A stretch of DNA of 9,302 nt from Gaopeijia sp032250675. GTDB taxonomy: Bacteria; Gemmatimonadota; Gemmatimonadetes; Longimicrobiales; Gaopeijiaceae. The stretch is from contig JAVVEY010000104.1 in NCBI GenBank assembly GCA_032250675.1, positions 1 to 9,302 on the forward strand. Direction: 5' to 3'. Of this stretch, positions 1 to 6,997 are shown one piece after another; the stretch's first letter is position 1, and each line of letters begins with the position of its first letter. Made by a program: the position numbers and the translations under genes. Below the pieces are notes generated by a model that worked only from the letters and a program-made list of their open reading frames with translations, searched no databases and was not told the DNA's origin.

Positions 1-994
1 CCGTCTTCACCCCGTCGGCCGGGATCTCCTGGCCCGCGCCGACCGCGACGCGATCGCCCGCGACGAGCGCGGAGGCGGCCACCGTCTCGGGGTGGCCCCG
101 ATCGTTCAGGCGGCGCGCCGTGGCGGGGAGCGTCGCGGCCAGCGCGCGCGCCGCCCCCGAGGCGCGCTCGCGCCCGCGCGCCTCGAGGAGCCGCCCGCCG
201 AGGAGGAGCGCCACGAGCATCCCGAGCGAGTCGAAGTAGGGGTCTCCCGCGCCGGTCACCGTCGCGACGACCCCGTGGGCGTAGAGCACCGCGACGGCGA
301 GCGCGATCGGCACATCCATCTGCAGCACCCCCGCCCGCAGCCCGCGCAGCGCGCCCCGGTGAAAGGGGATCGCGGCCCAGAGCGCGACGGGGGTGGCGAG
401 CACGAGCGAGGTCCACTCGAAGAGCGCCACGAAGCGCGGCGCCATCCCCCCGAACCACCCGGCGTAGAGCGCCGCCGAGAGGAGCATGAGGTTCATCGCG
501 GCGAAGGTCGCCACGCCGAGCCGGAGGAGGAGGTCGCGATCGGGTGCCGAGGCTTCGCCCAGTACGCGCGGACGGTAGCCGAGCGCCTCCACCCGCCCCG
601 CGATCTCGGCGAGCGAGACCCCTTCGCCCCACTCCACCGTGGCGCGACCCGAGGCGTAGCTCACCTCGGCGCGGCGCACCCCGGGGGTGGCCTCGAGCAC
701 CCGCTCGGTCACCCACACGCACGCCGCGCAGCGCAGCCCGTCGACCTGGATGCGCGCGCTGCGGGTGCCGTCGGGCGCGGTCTCGACCGCCACGCCCTCC
801 CACGCCGACGCCGACGCGACGGGGCGCGGCGCGTACTCGGTGCGGCGCCGATGGTACGTCTCGGCCGCGCCCGCGTCCCGGATGATCTCGGCGGCGAGCC
901 GGCACCCCGCGCAGCAGAAGACCGCCTCCTCCCCTGCCGGCGGCTCGTCTGCCACCTCGACTGCGGTCCCGCAGTGCGAACAGCGCGCAATCAT
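1..994 (-). CDS. ccoI: Copper-translocating P1B-type ATPase, CcoI/FixI family (N-terminal 331 residues; continues past the window edge)
   Basis: The frame reads from an ATG at 994 to the left edge without a stop, so the C-terminal part, including the phosphorylation (DKTGT) and ATP-binding domains, lies outside. Residues 5-8 (CSHC) and 27-31 (CCAGC) form the Cys-rich N-terminus typical of FixI/CcoI ATPases. A heavy-metal-associated domain follows, with GLRCAAC at 86-92. Hydrophobic helices then begin near residue 155, with the family signature MDVPIA near 227 and a YFDSLGML-type helix near 255. The start of the actuator domain (PADG, about residue 326) is reached at the edge. In this family the pump moves Cu(I) out of the cytoplasm for insertion into the haem-copper centre of cbb3 oxidase; that role is inferred from family and context. 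The start is 4 bases after the stop of the small upstream gene, with GGAGGT 11 bases ahead of the ATG. Confidence 0.93.
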   Translation of the reverse strand, partial: MIARCSHCGTAVEVADEPPAGEEAVFCCAGCRLAAEIIRDAGAAETYHRRRTEYAPRPVASASAWEGVAVETAPDGTRSARIQVDGLRCAACVWVTERVLEATPGVRRAEVSYASGRATVEWGEGVSLAEIAGRVEALGYRPRVLGEASAPDRDLLLRLGVATFAAMNLMLLSAALYAGWFGGMAPRFVALFEWTSLVLATPVALWAAIPFHRGALRGLRAGVLQMDVPIALAVAVLYAHGVVATVTGAGDPYFDSLGMLVALLLGGRLLEARGRERASGAARALAATLPATARRLNDRGHPETVAASALVAGDRVAVGAGQEIPADGVKT

Positions 995-998
995 GGCG

Positions 999-1151
999 TC
1001 AGCGCACCTCCTCGAAGTACGACTCGACCACCGGGTCGGCGCCCTCCACCGCGATCCAGATGAAGGCGGCGTTGACGATCACGACGAGGAGGAGTCCGGC
1101 CACCACCAGGGTGGGCCAGAGCCAGGCGCCGTCCTTCGCTTCGGTCTTCAT
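999..1151 (-). CDS. 50-residue single-span membrane peptide resembling the N-terminus of FixH/CcoH
   Basis: A short open frame of 50 codons starts at the ATG that overlaps the ccoG stop (ATGA) and ends with TGA 4 bases before ccoI. The product has a short charged N-terminus, one hydrophobic helix at about residues 10-35 (WLWPTLVVAGLLLVVIVNAA onwards) and a short acidic tail with DPVVESYF at 39-46. The Trp-Pro entry to the helix, the Asn within it and the DPVV...Y pattern after it match the start of FixH/CcoH, the cbb3 assembly factor normally found between ccoG and ccoI. The periplasmic domain of usual FixH (family members are roughly 150 residues) is absent. The CcoS motif FDDLE is also absent, so CcoS is less likely. 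Position, coupling and residue pattern support a reduced CcoH-like assembly subunit; function is inferred. Confidence 0.75.
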   Translation of the reverse strand: MKTEAKDGAWLWPTLVVAGLLLVVIVNAAFIWIAVEGADPVVESYFEEVR

Positions 1152-2482
1152 TCTTCTTCGAGCGCTCCCGTCTTGAAGGTGGTCGGCAGGCGGATCACCC
1201 CGCCCGTCCCCGATACGACCACCTCGAAGGTGAAGGTCCGCTCCGCCGCCGCGTCGGTGCGCATGCGCACGACGAGGGGCACGGTGCGCGTGCCGAGCGA
1301 GGGGAGGACGACCGGCTGCGTGATCACCTCGGCGTTCGGGAGCCCCTCGAGCGCGATCTCGAAGGTGTGCTCATCCGCGATCCCCGCCTTGTCGGTGATC
1401 TTGAGCATGTAGGTGTTCCGCACGTAGCCGTCGGCGTCCATCGTGAAGAGCGTACCGGGCGCGCGGTTGACGGTCGCCTCGAAGGGCACGCGCCCGAGCG
1501 CGAGCACGATCGCCGCGGCGGCCAGCGTCGTGAGGAGCCCGCCGTAGACGACGGTGCGAGGGCGCAGTGTACGACGCGCACGCCCCTCGTCCGCGGCGAG
1601 CGAGCTGTAGCGCACGAGCGTCTCGTGCCCGAGCGGCTCCATCACGCTCGTGCAGGCGTCGACGCACCGCGCGCACTGGATGCACTCGAGCTGGAATCCG
1701 TCGCGGATGTCGATCCCCTGCGGGCACACCACGACGCATTTCCGGCACGCGATGCATCGCCCGTCCAGCGCCGCCTCCCGTCCCTTCTCGCGCGGCTCTC
1801 CGCGCGGCTCGTCGTAGCTGATCAGGAGCGATTCGTCGTCGGTCAGCGCGCTCTGGAAGCGGGCGTAGGGGCAGAGGTAATTGCAGAACTGCTCGCGGAA
1901 CCAGACGAAGTCGAGGTACCACATCGCCGTGAAGATCCCGACGAAGGCGTACGCGGTCGGGCTCGCCGCGCCCGTCCAGAGCTCGCGCGCCTCGACGAAG
2001 AGGCTCACCATCGCCATCGCCAGGAAGGCCGAGACCGCCAGGAAGACGGTCCACTTGACGGCCTTGCGCCACGCGCGGTCGAAGCTCCACCCCGCGGCGT
2101 CGCGGCGCCTGCGTGTGGTGCGCTCGCCCTCGATCCAGAGCTCGACCGGGCGGATCCACGTCTCGAGGAAGACGGTCTGGGGGCAGGCGTAGCCGCACCA
2201 GATGCGCCCGAAGATCGAGGTGAAGAAGAAGAGGCTGAAGGCGGCGAAGAAGAGGAGGAGCGCGAGGAAGATCGTGTCCGCGGCGGTGAAGACGAGCCCG
2301 GAGAGGAAGACGCGCCGCGCCGGGATGTCGATCAGGAGGAGCGGATGCCCGTTGACGGTGATCCACGGCGCGATCAGGAGGAGGGCGTGAAGCCCCGCAA
2401 AGGTCCACCGGCGCAGCCGCATGAACGCGCCGTCGATCGACTGCGGATAGACCCACTCCCGGCTCCCCGTGAATCCGAGCAT
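1148..2482 (-). CDS. ccoG: Cytochrome cbb3 oxidase accessory protein CcoG (RdxA/FixG family, polyferredoxin and Cu reductase)
   Basis: This 444-residue protein has the full CcoG layout. An N-terminal YPQSIDGAF segment is followed by membrane helices, the cytosolic-side motif CGYACP (96-101) in a WCGYACPQTVF context, further helices, and CNYLCPYARFQ (200-210). Two ferredoxin-type [4Fe-4S] clusters follow: CxxCxxCxxxCP at 243-254 and CxxCxxCxxxC at 267-277. After these come a last helix near 309-328 and a C-terminal Ig-like FixG domain. In studied bacteria CcoG lowers Cu(II) to Cu(I) through its CxxxCP motifs to feed CcoI and cbb3 assembly; all of those cysteines are present. The ATG at 2482 is 6 bases after the ccoP stop with a G-rich stretch ahead. 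The stop overlaps the next gene's start (ATGA), suggesting translational coupling. Confidence 0.96.
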   Translation of the reverse strand: MLGFTGSREWVYPQSIDGAFMRLRRWTFAGLHALLLIAPWITVNGHPLLLIDIPARRVFLSGLVFTAADTIFLALLLFFAAFSLFFFTSIFGRIWCGYACPQTVFLETWIRPVELWIEGERTTRRRRDAAGWSFDRAWRKAVKWTVFLAVSAFLAMAMVSLFVEARELWTGAASPTAYAFVGIFTAMWYLDFVWFREQFCNYLCPYARFQSALTDDESLLISYDEPRGEPREKGREAALDGRCIACRKCVVVCPQGIDIRDGFQLECIQCARCVDACTSVMEPLGHETLVRYSSLAADEGRARRTLRPRTVVYGGLLTTLAAAAIVLALGRVPFEATVNRAPGTLFTMDADGYVRNTYMLKITDKAGIADEHTFEIALEGLPNAEVITQPVVLPSLGTRTVPLVVRMRTDAAAERTFTFEVVVSGTGGVIRLPTTFKTGALEEE

Positions 2483-2488
2483 CGCGCG

Positions 2489-3070
2489 TCAGCCCCCCGG
2501 GCCTTCGCCGGGGCCCGCTCCCGCTTCGCCGGCGGCGGGCGGCGCCGAGATCTCCTCGATCGTGCGCCCCGTGGCGCGCGCGTGCTCCCGCAGCACGTAG
2601 CTCGCCACCTGGTTGATCTGATCGGGGCTCAGGATCGTCCCCCACGCCGGCATCCCCTTGTCGAGCACGCCGTTGCGGATGACGGCGATGACGTGCGAGG
2701 CCTGCCCGCCGTGGATCCACTCCTCGTCGAGGAAGGTCGGTCCGATCCCCCCCTCGAGCGCCGCGCCGTGGCAGGCGAGGCAGTTGGTGGCGTACGTCTC
2801 CGCGCCCGCCTCGGCCGCCGCCTCGGAGAAGGTGAACTCGATCGTCGCCGCGGCCTGCTCCGGCCAGCGCTCGTCGGCGGCGGCCACCTCGCTCTCGTAC
2901 CACGCCACCTGCGACTGGTCGGTGAGCGCGAACCACGCCACATAGGCGATCGACCAGAAGATCGTGCCCCAGAAGAGGCCGACCCACCAGTCGGGGAGCG
3001 GGTTGTCGTACTCCTCGATCCCGTCGGCCTCGTCGGCGTGCCCGAGGACGCGGTCGGTGTCCTTGCTCAT
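2489..3070 (-). CDS. ccoP: cbb3 oxidase subunit III, CcoP, mono-haem form
   Basis: The 193-residue product begins with a charged segment and the CcoP hallmark EEYDNPLPDWW (19-29), then one membrane helix (about 30-50), a linker, and one cytochrome c domain. That domain has the haem-binding CLACH (97-101) and the probable axial Met140 in GMPAWG. Usual CcoP proteins carry two cytochrome c domains and are about 300 residues; here there is only one CxxCH. The C-terminus is a Gly/Ala/Pro-rich tail. CcoP normally passes electrons from soluble or membrane cytochrome c to CcoO. The start at 3070 is chosen because the conserved N-terminus begins there, AAGGAG lies 8 bases upstream, and the ATG overlaps the ccoQ stop (ATGA). 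An upstream in-frame ATG at 3154 would add unrelated residues overlapping ccoQ. Confidence 0.94.
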   Translation of the reverse strand: MSKDTDRVLGHADEADGIEEYDNPLPDWWVGLFWGTIFWSIAYVAWFALTDQSQVAWYESEVAAADERWPEQAAATIEFTFSEAAAEAGAETYATNCLACHGAALEGGIGPTFLDEEWIHGGQASHVIAVIRNGVLDKGMPAWGTILSPDQINQVASYVLREHARATGRTIEEISAPPAAGEAGAGPGEGPGG

Positions 3071-3246
3071 CCTTGATCTCCTTCGTCGAGCGGCATGCGC
3101 GCCGCGGCATCCATCGCGTCCTTCCGCCGCGGGTCGTACGCCCAGAGCGCCCACCCGATGAAGAAGAGGAGGAAGAGCGCGGTCATGATCCCGAGGAGGA
3201 CGCCGCCTTCGACGGTCGCCTCGGCCTGGTTGAAGAGGGGGTTCAT
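3067..3246 (-). CDS. ccoQ: cbb3 oxidase subunit IV, CcoQ (FixQ)
   Basis: This 59-residue protein has one membrane helix (about residues 14-33) followed by the FixQ-type cytosolic tail with WAYDPRRKDAM and AARMPLDE near the end, matching the family's size and AARLPL-like ending. CcoQ is the small accessory subunit of cbb3 oxidase and is thought to help stabilise the complex. The ATG at 3246 follows the ccoO stop by one base and has a strong GGGAGGAG ribosome site just upstream, overlapping the end of ccoO. An upstream in-frame ATG at 3291 would add 15 residues inside ccoO and is not favoured. The stop overlaps the ccoP ATG. Confidence 0.9.
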   Translation of the reverse strand: MNPLFNQAEATVEGGVLLGIMTALFLLFFIGWALWAYDPRRKDAMDAAARMPLDEGDQG

Positions 3247-3247
3247 C

Positions 3248-4015
3248 TCACTCCTCCCGCGACCCGCCCGAGAGGACGGCCTTGCCGTCACTCCCGAGAC
3301 GCTGGAGGTAGGCGATCATCGCCACGATCTCGGTGTCCCATCGCGACTCGATCCCGGTGGAACGGAGGTTCTCGACGATCCGCCGTCCCTGCGCCTCCAT
3401 CGAACCCCGCACATTCTCCTCGGTCACATCGACGTAGGGGTGGCCGACCTTCTGGAGGGCGCGGAGTGACTTCGTGACGACCTCCGGATCGACCGTGCGC
3501 TCGAGCATCCACGAGTACGCGGGCATGATGCTCCCGGGTGAGGTCGAGCGGGGGTCGCGCATGTGCTCGTAGTGCCACGCGTCGGGGTACTTCCCCCCGA
3601 TGCGGTGGAGGTCGGGGCCGAGCCGGCGCGACCCGAGGAGGAAGGGACGGTCGTAGCGATACTCCCACGCCCGTGACCACTCGCCGTACCTCAGCACCTC
3701 GGAGCGCATCGGGCGCACCATCTGCGAGTGGCAGAGGTAGCACCCCTCGCGCACGTAGAGGTCGCGCCCCGCCACCTCGAGGGGGGTGTAGGGGGTGATC
3801 GGCATATCCTCGCCGACCCCCATGTCGGTCGCGGTGAACATCGGCACGATCTCGACCAGACCCCCGATCGAGATCGCCACCGCCGTCGCCACCGCGAAGA
3901 GCCCCGCGCGACCCTCGAGGACGCGCCGGTGCCAGGCGCCGTACGCGGATTCGCTGACTCCGGACGGGGTCTCGCCGGCCGGGGTGGTGTCGTGTCGTGT
4001 CTCGTTCTCGCTCAT
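3248..4015 (-). CDS. ccoO: cbb3 oxidase subunit II, CcoO, membrane-anchored mono-haem cytochrome c
   Basis: The 255-residue protein has a hydrophilic N-terminus of about 36 residues, one membrane anchor (about 38-57) followed by the CcoO-typical EIVPMF, then a periplasmic cytochrome c domain. The haem site is CYLCH (92-96) in the family-typical REGCYLCHSQMVRP context. RYGEWSRAWEYRYDRPFLLG is also characteristic of CcoO, and the probable axial ligand is Met164 in IMPAY. The region after it (PYVDVTEENV to AYLQRLG) completes the c-type fold. CcoO links CcoP (or a donor cytochrome) to the haem b of CcoN. The start lies 10 bases after the ccoN stop with GGAG 6 bases ahead of the ATG. Confidence 0.97.
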   Translation of the reverse strand: MSENETRHDTTPAGETPSGVSESAYGAWHRRVLEGRAGLFAVATAVAISIGGLVEIVPMFTATDMGVGEDMPITPYTPLEVAGRDLYVREGCYLCHSQMVRPMRSEVLRYGEWSRAWEYRYDRPFLLGSRRLGPDLHRIGGKYPDAWHYEHMRDPRSTSPGSIMPAYSWMLERTVDPEVVTKSLRALQKVGHPYVDVTEENVRGSMEAQGRRIVENLRSTGIESRWDTEIVAMIAYLQRLGSDGKAVLSGGSREE

Positions 4016-4025
4016 CGCTCGCTCC

Positions 4026-5483
4026 TCACGCCGCCTGCGCCGCGGCTTCCGCCGGACGCCTCGGGCCGCGAATCGTCTGCCAGAAGTTGATCCCCATCAT
4101 CACCGCGCCGACGAGGTACATCCCCCCGCCGATCACGCGGATCCAGAGGAAGGGCTCGAGGCGCGTGGTGATGTCGACGAAGATCGGGTTGGCGAGCTGG
4201 CCCGCCTCGTTGAGCGCGCGCCACTGCAGCCCCTCCATCAGCCCCGCCGCCCACATCGCGACGGTGTAGAGGACGATCCCGATCGTGGCGAGCCAGAAGT
4301 GCGTGTCGACCCACTTCGGGTGCGCGAGCTCGCGGTTCCAGAGCCGCGGCGCGAGCCAGTAGAGGATCGCGAAGGAGATCATCCCCACCCACCCGAGCGC
4401 GCCCGAGTGCACGTGGCCGATCACCCAGTTGGTGTAGTGCGCGAGCCCGTTGACCGCGCGGATCGACATCATCGGGCCCTCGAAGGTCGACATCCCGTAG
4501 AAGGAGACCGCCACCACCATCATCTTGAGGATCGGGTCGGTGCGGACCCGGTCCCACGCCCCGCGCAGCGTGAGGAGGCCGTTGAGCATCCCGCCCCACG
4601 ACGGCGCGAGGAGCATGATGCTGAAGACCATCCCGAGCGTCTGCGCCCACTCCGGCAGCGCCGAGTAGAGGAGGTGGTGCGGCCCCGCCCAGATGTAGAG
4701 GAAGACGAGCGCCCAGAAGTGGATGATCGAGAGCCGGTAGGAGTAGACCGGCCGGTCCGCGGCGCGCGGGAGGTAGTAGTACATCAGCCCCAGGAAGGGG
4801 GTCGTCAGGAAGAAGCCCACGGCGTTGTGCCCGTACCACCACTGCACCAGCGCGTCGGTGAGCCCCGCATAGATCGGATACGAGAGCGTCCAGGTGGCCG
4901 GGATCGCGAGCGAGTTGACGATGTGCAGCACCGCGATCGTGATCACGAACGACATGTAGAACCAGATCGCCACATAGAGGTGCTCGACCTTCCGGATCGC
5001 GATCGTGCCGAAGAAGTTGATCGCGAAGACCACCCAGACGACGGTGATCGCCACATCGATCGGCCAGATCAGCTCGGCGTACTCCTTCGACTGCGTCATC
5101 CCCAGGGGGAGCGTCACCGCGGCCGCCACGATGATCGCCTGCCACCCCCAGAAGTGGACGCGCGAGAGGGTGTCGTTCCACATCCGCGTCTTGAGCAGAC
5201 GCTGCATCGAGTGGTAGATCCCGGTGAAGCAGACGTTGCCGGCGAAGGCGAAGATCACCGCGTTGGTGTGCAGCGGGCGCAGCCGCCCGAAGCTCGTCCA
5301 CGGCAGCCCGAGGTTGGCGGGCCACCAGGCGAGCTGCAGCGCGATGATCACGCCGACCAGCATCCCCACGATCCCCCAGACGACCGTCGCCGTGAAGAAC
5401 ATCTTCACCACGTCGTCGTCGTAGATCGGGCGGAGGGGGCGTGACGTCTCCGGCTGAAGTGCGGAGGCGGAGGATGATCCCAT
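4026..5483 (-). CDS. ccoN: cbb3-type cytochrome c oxidase catalytic subunit I, CcoN
   Basis: The 485-residue multi-span haem-copper oxidase subunit keeps every metal ligand position. His72 (in RPLHTNAV) is a low-spin haem b ligand. CuB is held by His219 (WWYGHNAVGFF) and His269/His270 (AGPHHLLY). His357 and His359 (GHVHSG) bind haem b3 and haem b. Tyr263, six residues before the HH pair, matches the C-family cross-linked tyrosine, and Glu335 matches the conserved glutamate. The spacings between these residues equal those I recall for the Pseudomonas stutzeri enzyme. It reduces O2 to water with high affinity in the cytoplasmic membrane. The ATG directly abuts the stop of the upstream TauE-like gene (TAAATG), with GGAG 7 bases ahead. 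No FNR-type box is visible immediately upstream. Confidence 0.98.
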   Translation of the reverse strand: MGSSSASALQPETSRPLRPIYDDDVVKMFFTATVVWGIVGMLVGVIIALQLAWWPANLGLPWTSFGRLRPLHTNAVIFAFAGNVCFTGIYHSMQRLLKTRMWNDTLSRVHFWGWQAIIVAAAVTLPLGMTQSKEYAELIWPIDVAITVVWVVFAINFFGTIAIRKVEHLYVAIWFYMSFVITIAVLHIVNSLAIPATWTLSYPIYAGLTDALVQWWYGHNAVGFFLTTPFLGLMYYYLPRAADRPVYSYRLSIIHFWALVFLYIWAGPHHLLYSALPEWAQTLGMVFSIMLLAPSWGGMLNGLLTLRGAWDRVRTDPILKMMVVAVSFYGMSTFEGPMMSIRAVNGLAHYTNWVIGHVHSGALGWVGMISFAILYWLAPRLWNRELAHPKWVDTHFWLATIGIVLYTVAMWAAGLMEGLQWRALNEAGQLANPIFVDITTRLEPFLWIRVIGGGMYLVGAVMMGINFWQTIRGPRRPAEAAAQAA

Positions 5484-6266
5484 TTATCGACTCCAGGGCT
5501 CGTCGGAGGTGGAGGTCCCGGTCGCGGCGGCGGTCGCCGCGTCGGAGGTGTGAGTGGAGTCCGCGCCGGGGACGAGCCCCGCGCGAAGACCGATCGAGAG
5601 GAGTCCCGAGACGAGGACTCCGAGCGCCACGAGGCGGCGGGCGCGGAGGTCGTGCAGCGTCAGGGCCCGCGCCCCCGCGGTGACGGCCGCGAGCACCGGC
5701 ACCGTCCCGAGGCCGAAGGCGACCATCGTGAGCGCGCCGGTGAGCGCGGACCCCGAGGCGAGGGGGAGGGCGAGCGCGGCCCAGACGAGGCCGCAGGGGA
5801 GGAGCCCGTTCGCGAGCCCGAAGAGCCACGCGCCGGAGGTGCCCTCGGTGCGGCGCGCGCCCTCCGCGATCCGCACCAGGCGCCGGCCCCCGATACGCGG
5901 CTCGGGCAGCCACCCGCCCAGGACCGCGGCGAAGACCACCACGAGGAGCGCCGAGACGATCGCGGCCACGCCCCCCGTGCCGGGGATCAGCGCACCGAAC
6001 GCCCCCGCGAGCGCGCCCAGCCCCGCGTAGGTCATCAACCGCCCCACGTGCCACGCCGCCGAGCGGCGCGCCGTGGAGCCGCACGCCACCGCGAACCCCC
6101 CGCACATCCCGGCGCAGTGGGGGGAGCCCACGAGTCCCGCGAGGGTCGCGGCGATGAGCGATGCGGTCACGGTCAATCGGGGGTTCGAGGATCTCCTGCC
6201 CTGCTCGTCGGCACAGTCCCCAATGTCGACCCGGGCGCGCGCTGCGGATGTCGGGGAGGACGGCAT
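5484..6266 (-). CDS. TauE/SafE-like (COG2836-type) polytopic membrane protein of the cbb3 locus
   Basis: A multi-span, Ala/Gly/Leu-rich membrane protein with two signatures of the sulfite-exporter TauE/SafE (UreH-like) family: GSPHCAGMCGGF early in the first helix and NGLLPCGLVWAALALPLASG in the second half. The Cys pair (HCxGMC) plus the Pro-Cys recall thiol or metal handling in the related LysE/DsbD-like fold. Proteins of this group are often encoded in cco clusters, and a part in copper or redox assembly of the oxidase is plausible but unproven. The start is uncertain. ATG 6266 gives 260 residues, a GTG at 6299 would give 271, and TTG 6176 or GTG 6170 would begin right before the first helix as in most relatives. 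None has a good ribosome site. The stop touches the ccoN ATG. Confidence 0.8.
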   Translation of the reverse strand: MPSSPTSAARARVDIGDCADEQGRRSSNPRLTVTASLIAATLAGLVGSPHCAGMCGGFAVACGSTARRSAAWHVGRLMTYAGLGALAGAFGALIPGTGGVAAIVSALLVVVFAAVLGGWLPEPRIGGRRLVRIAEGARRTEGTSGAWLFGLANGLLPCGLVWAALALPLASGSALTGALTMVAFGLGTVPVLAAVTAGARALTLHDLRARRLVALGVLVSGLLSIGLRAGLVPGADSTHTSDAATAAATGTSTSDEPWSR

Positions 6267-6273
6267 GGGAGAG

Positions 6274-6290
6274 GTAGGGGGATTCCCTAC
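6274..6290. promoter_or_regulatory. 17-bp inverted repeat, candidate operator for a NarL-family regulator
   Basis: The plus strand reads GTAGGG-GGATT-CCCTAC: two perfect 6-base arms around a 5-base centre, with a nested GGGATTCCC. It lies 33 bases past the stop of the response-regulator gene and just ahead of, or within the disputed N-terminus of, the TauE-like gene. The half-sites match the TAGGG-N4-CCCTA palindrome described for the NreBC system of staphylococci, but the spacer is one base longer here. Its place between regulator and oxidase genes fits an operator for the cco operon. Binding is inferred only. Confidence 0.4.
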
Positions 6291-6322
6291 AGCCGTCACG
6301 GGGGCCGCACCGTCTCCCTCTG

Positions 6323-6997
6323 TCAGACGTCCCGGAGCAGCCCCGTGCGCAGGGCGAACTTCACGAGCTCGGAGCGGTGGTTCAGCTTGAGCTTCTCCAT
6401 GATCCGGCCGCGGTAGGTGTCGACCGTCTTGGGCGAGATGAAGAGCTTCTCGCCGATCTCCCTCGACGAGAAGCCCTCGGCCGTCAGCGCGAGCACCTCC
6501 TGCTCGCGGCTGGAGAGCTCCTTGAGGCCGGTGCCCTCGCCCGATCCGTCGTCGCGGTACCGGCGCAGGAGGAGGCTGGTGGCGTGGGGGGGGAGGTAGA
6601 CCTCGCCGCGCCCGACGACGCGGAGCGCCTCGACGAGCTCGCGATCGGCGCTGCTCTTGGTGAGGTAGCCGCTCGCGCCGGCGTCGATGACCGGAACGAG
6701 GTACTCCTCCTCGGCGTGCACGGTGAGGATGAGGACGCGCGTATCGTAGCCGAGGGCGGCGATGCGGCGCGTGGCCTCGAGACCATTGGTGCCGGGCATC
6801 GAGAGGTCCATGACGACCACATCGGGGCGGAGCTCGCGCACGCGATCGATCGCCTCGTCGCCCGAGGCGGCCTCACCGACGACGTCGAAGTGCTCTTCCG
6901 CCTCGAGGAGCGCGCGGATCCCCGCGCGGAACATCGCGTGGTCGTCGACGAGGAGGATCCGGGGGACCCGGGTCCGGGCGCGCTGCGCTTCAGGCAT
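6323..6997 (-). CDS. NarL/FixJ-family response regulator (receiver plus LuxR-type HTH)
   Basis: The 224-residue product has a complete CheY-like receiver: acidic pair Asp18-Asp19 (LLVDDH), phosphoacceptor Asp64 (VVVMDLSMPG), switch Thr92 (ILTVHAEEEY) and Lys114 (GYLTKSS). A GerE/LuxR helix-turn-helix follows from about residue 160, with LSSREQEVLAL, FSSREIGEKLFISPKTVDTY and a typical C-terminal end. It should bind DNA as a phosphorylated dimer. The start at ATG 6997 is preferred: it overlaps the end of the kinase gene by 8 bases and has a GGGGG stretch just ahead, whereas the in-frame ATG at 7012 has no ribosome site. The overlap marks the kinase at 6990-8024 as the cognate partner. Being directly upstream of the TauE-cco genes on the same strand, it is the obvious candidate regulator of them; this is inference. 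Confidence 0.95.
   Translation of the reverse strand: MPEAQRARTRVPRILLVDDHAMFRAGIRALLEAEEHFDVVGEAASGDEAIDRVRELRPDVVVMDLSMPGTNGLEATRRIAALGYDTRVLILTVHAEEEYLVPVIDAGASGYLTKSSADRELVEALRVVGRGEVYLPPHATSLLLRRYRDDGSGEGTGLKELSSREQEVLALTAEGFSSREIGEKLFISPKTVDTYRGRIMEKLKLNHRSELVKFALRTGLLRDV

Noticed and set aside
999..1151. Assigning the small gene as ccoS
   Set aside because: CcoS has a conserved FDDLE segment after its helix, which is absent here, and it normally follows ccoI rather than preceding it.
1367..3076. Long plus-strand open frame of 569 codons antisense to ccoG and ccoP
   Set aside because: It is very rich in Arg, Glu, Asp and Pro with no recognisable domain, and it lies opposite proteins with intact haem and iron-sulfur motifs. 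It is a third-position G+C shadow.
4087..4100. FNR/ANR-like box TTGAT-CCCC-ATCAT
   Set aside because: It matches nine of ten FNR half-site bases but lies inside the 3' end of ccoN, encoding part of MMGINFW, about 70 bases ahead of the tightly coupled ccoO. A promoter there is unlikely, and the match is best explained by coding sequence.
3795..5444. Long plus-strand open frame of 549 codons antisense to ccoN
   Set aside because: The composition is repetitive Arg/Asp/His/Glu and the opposite strand encodes CcoN with every metal ligand. It is a shadow.
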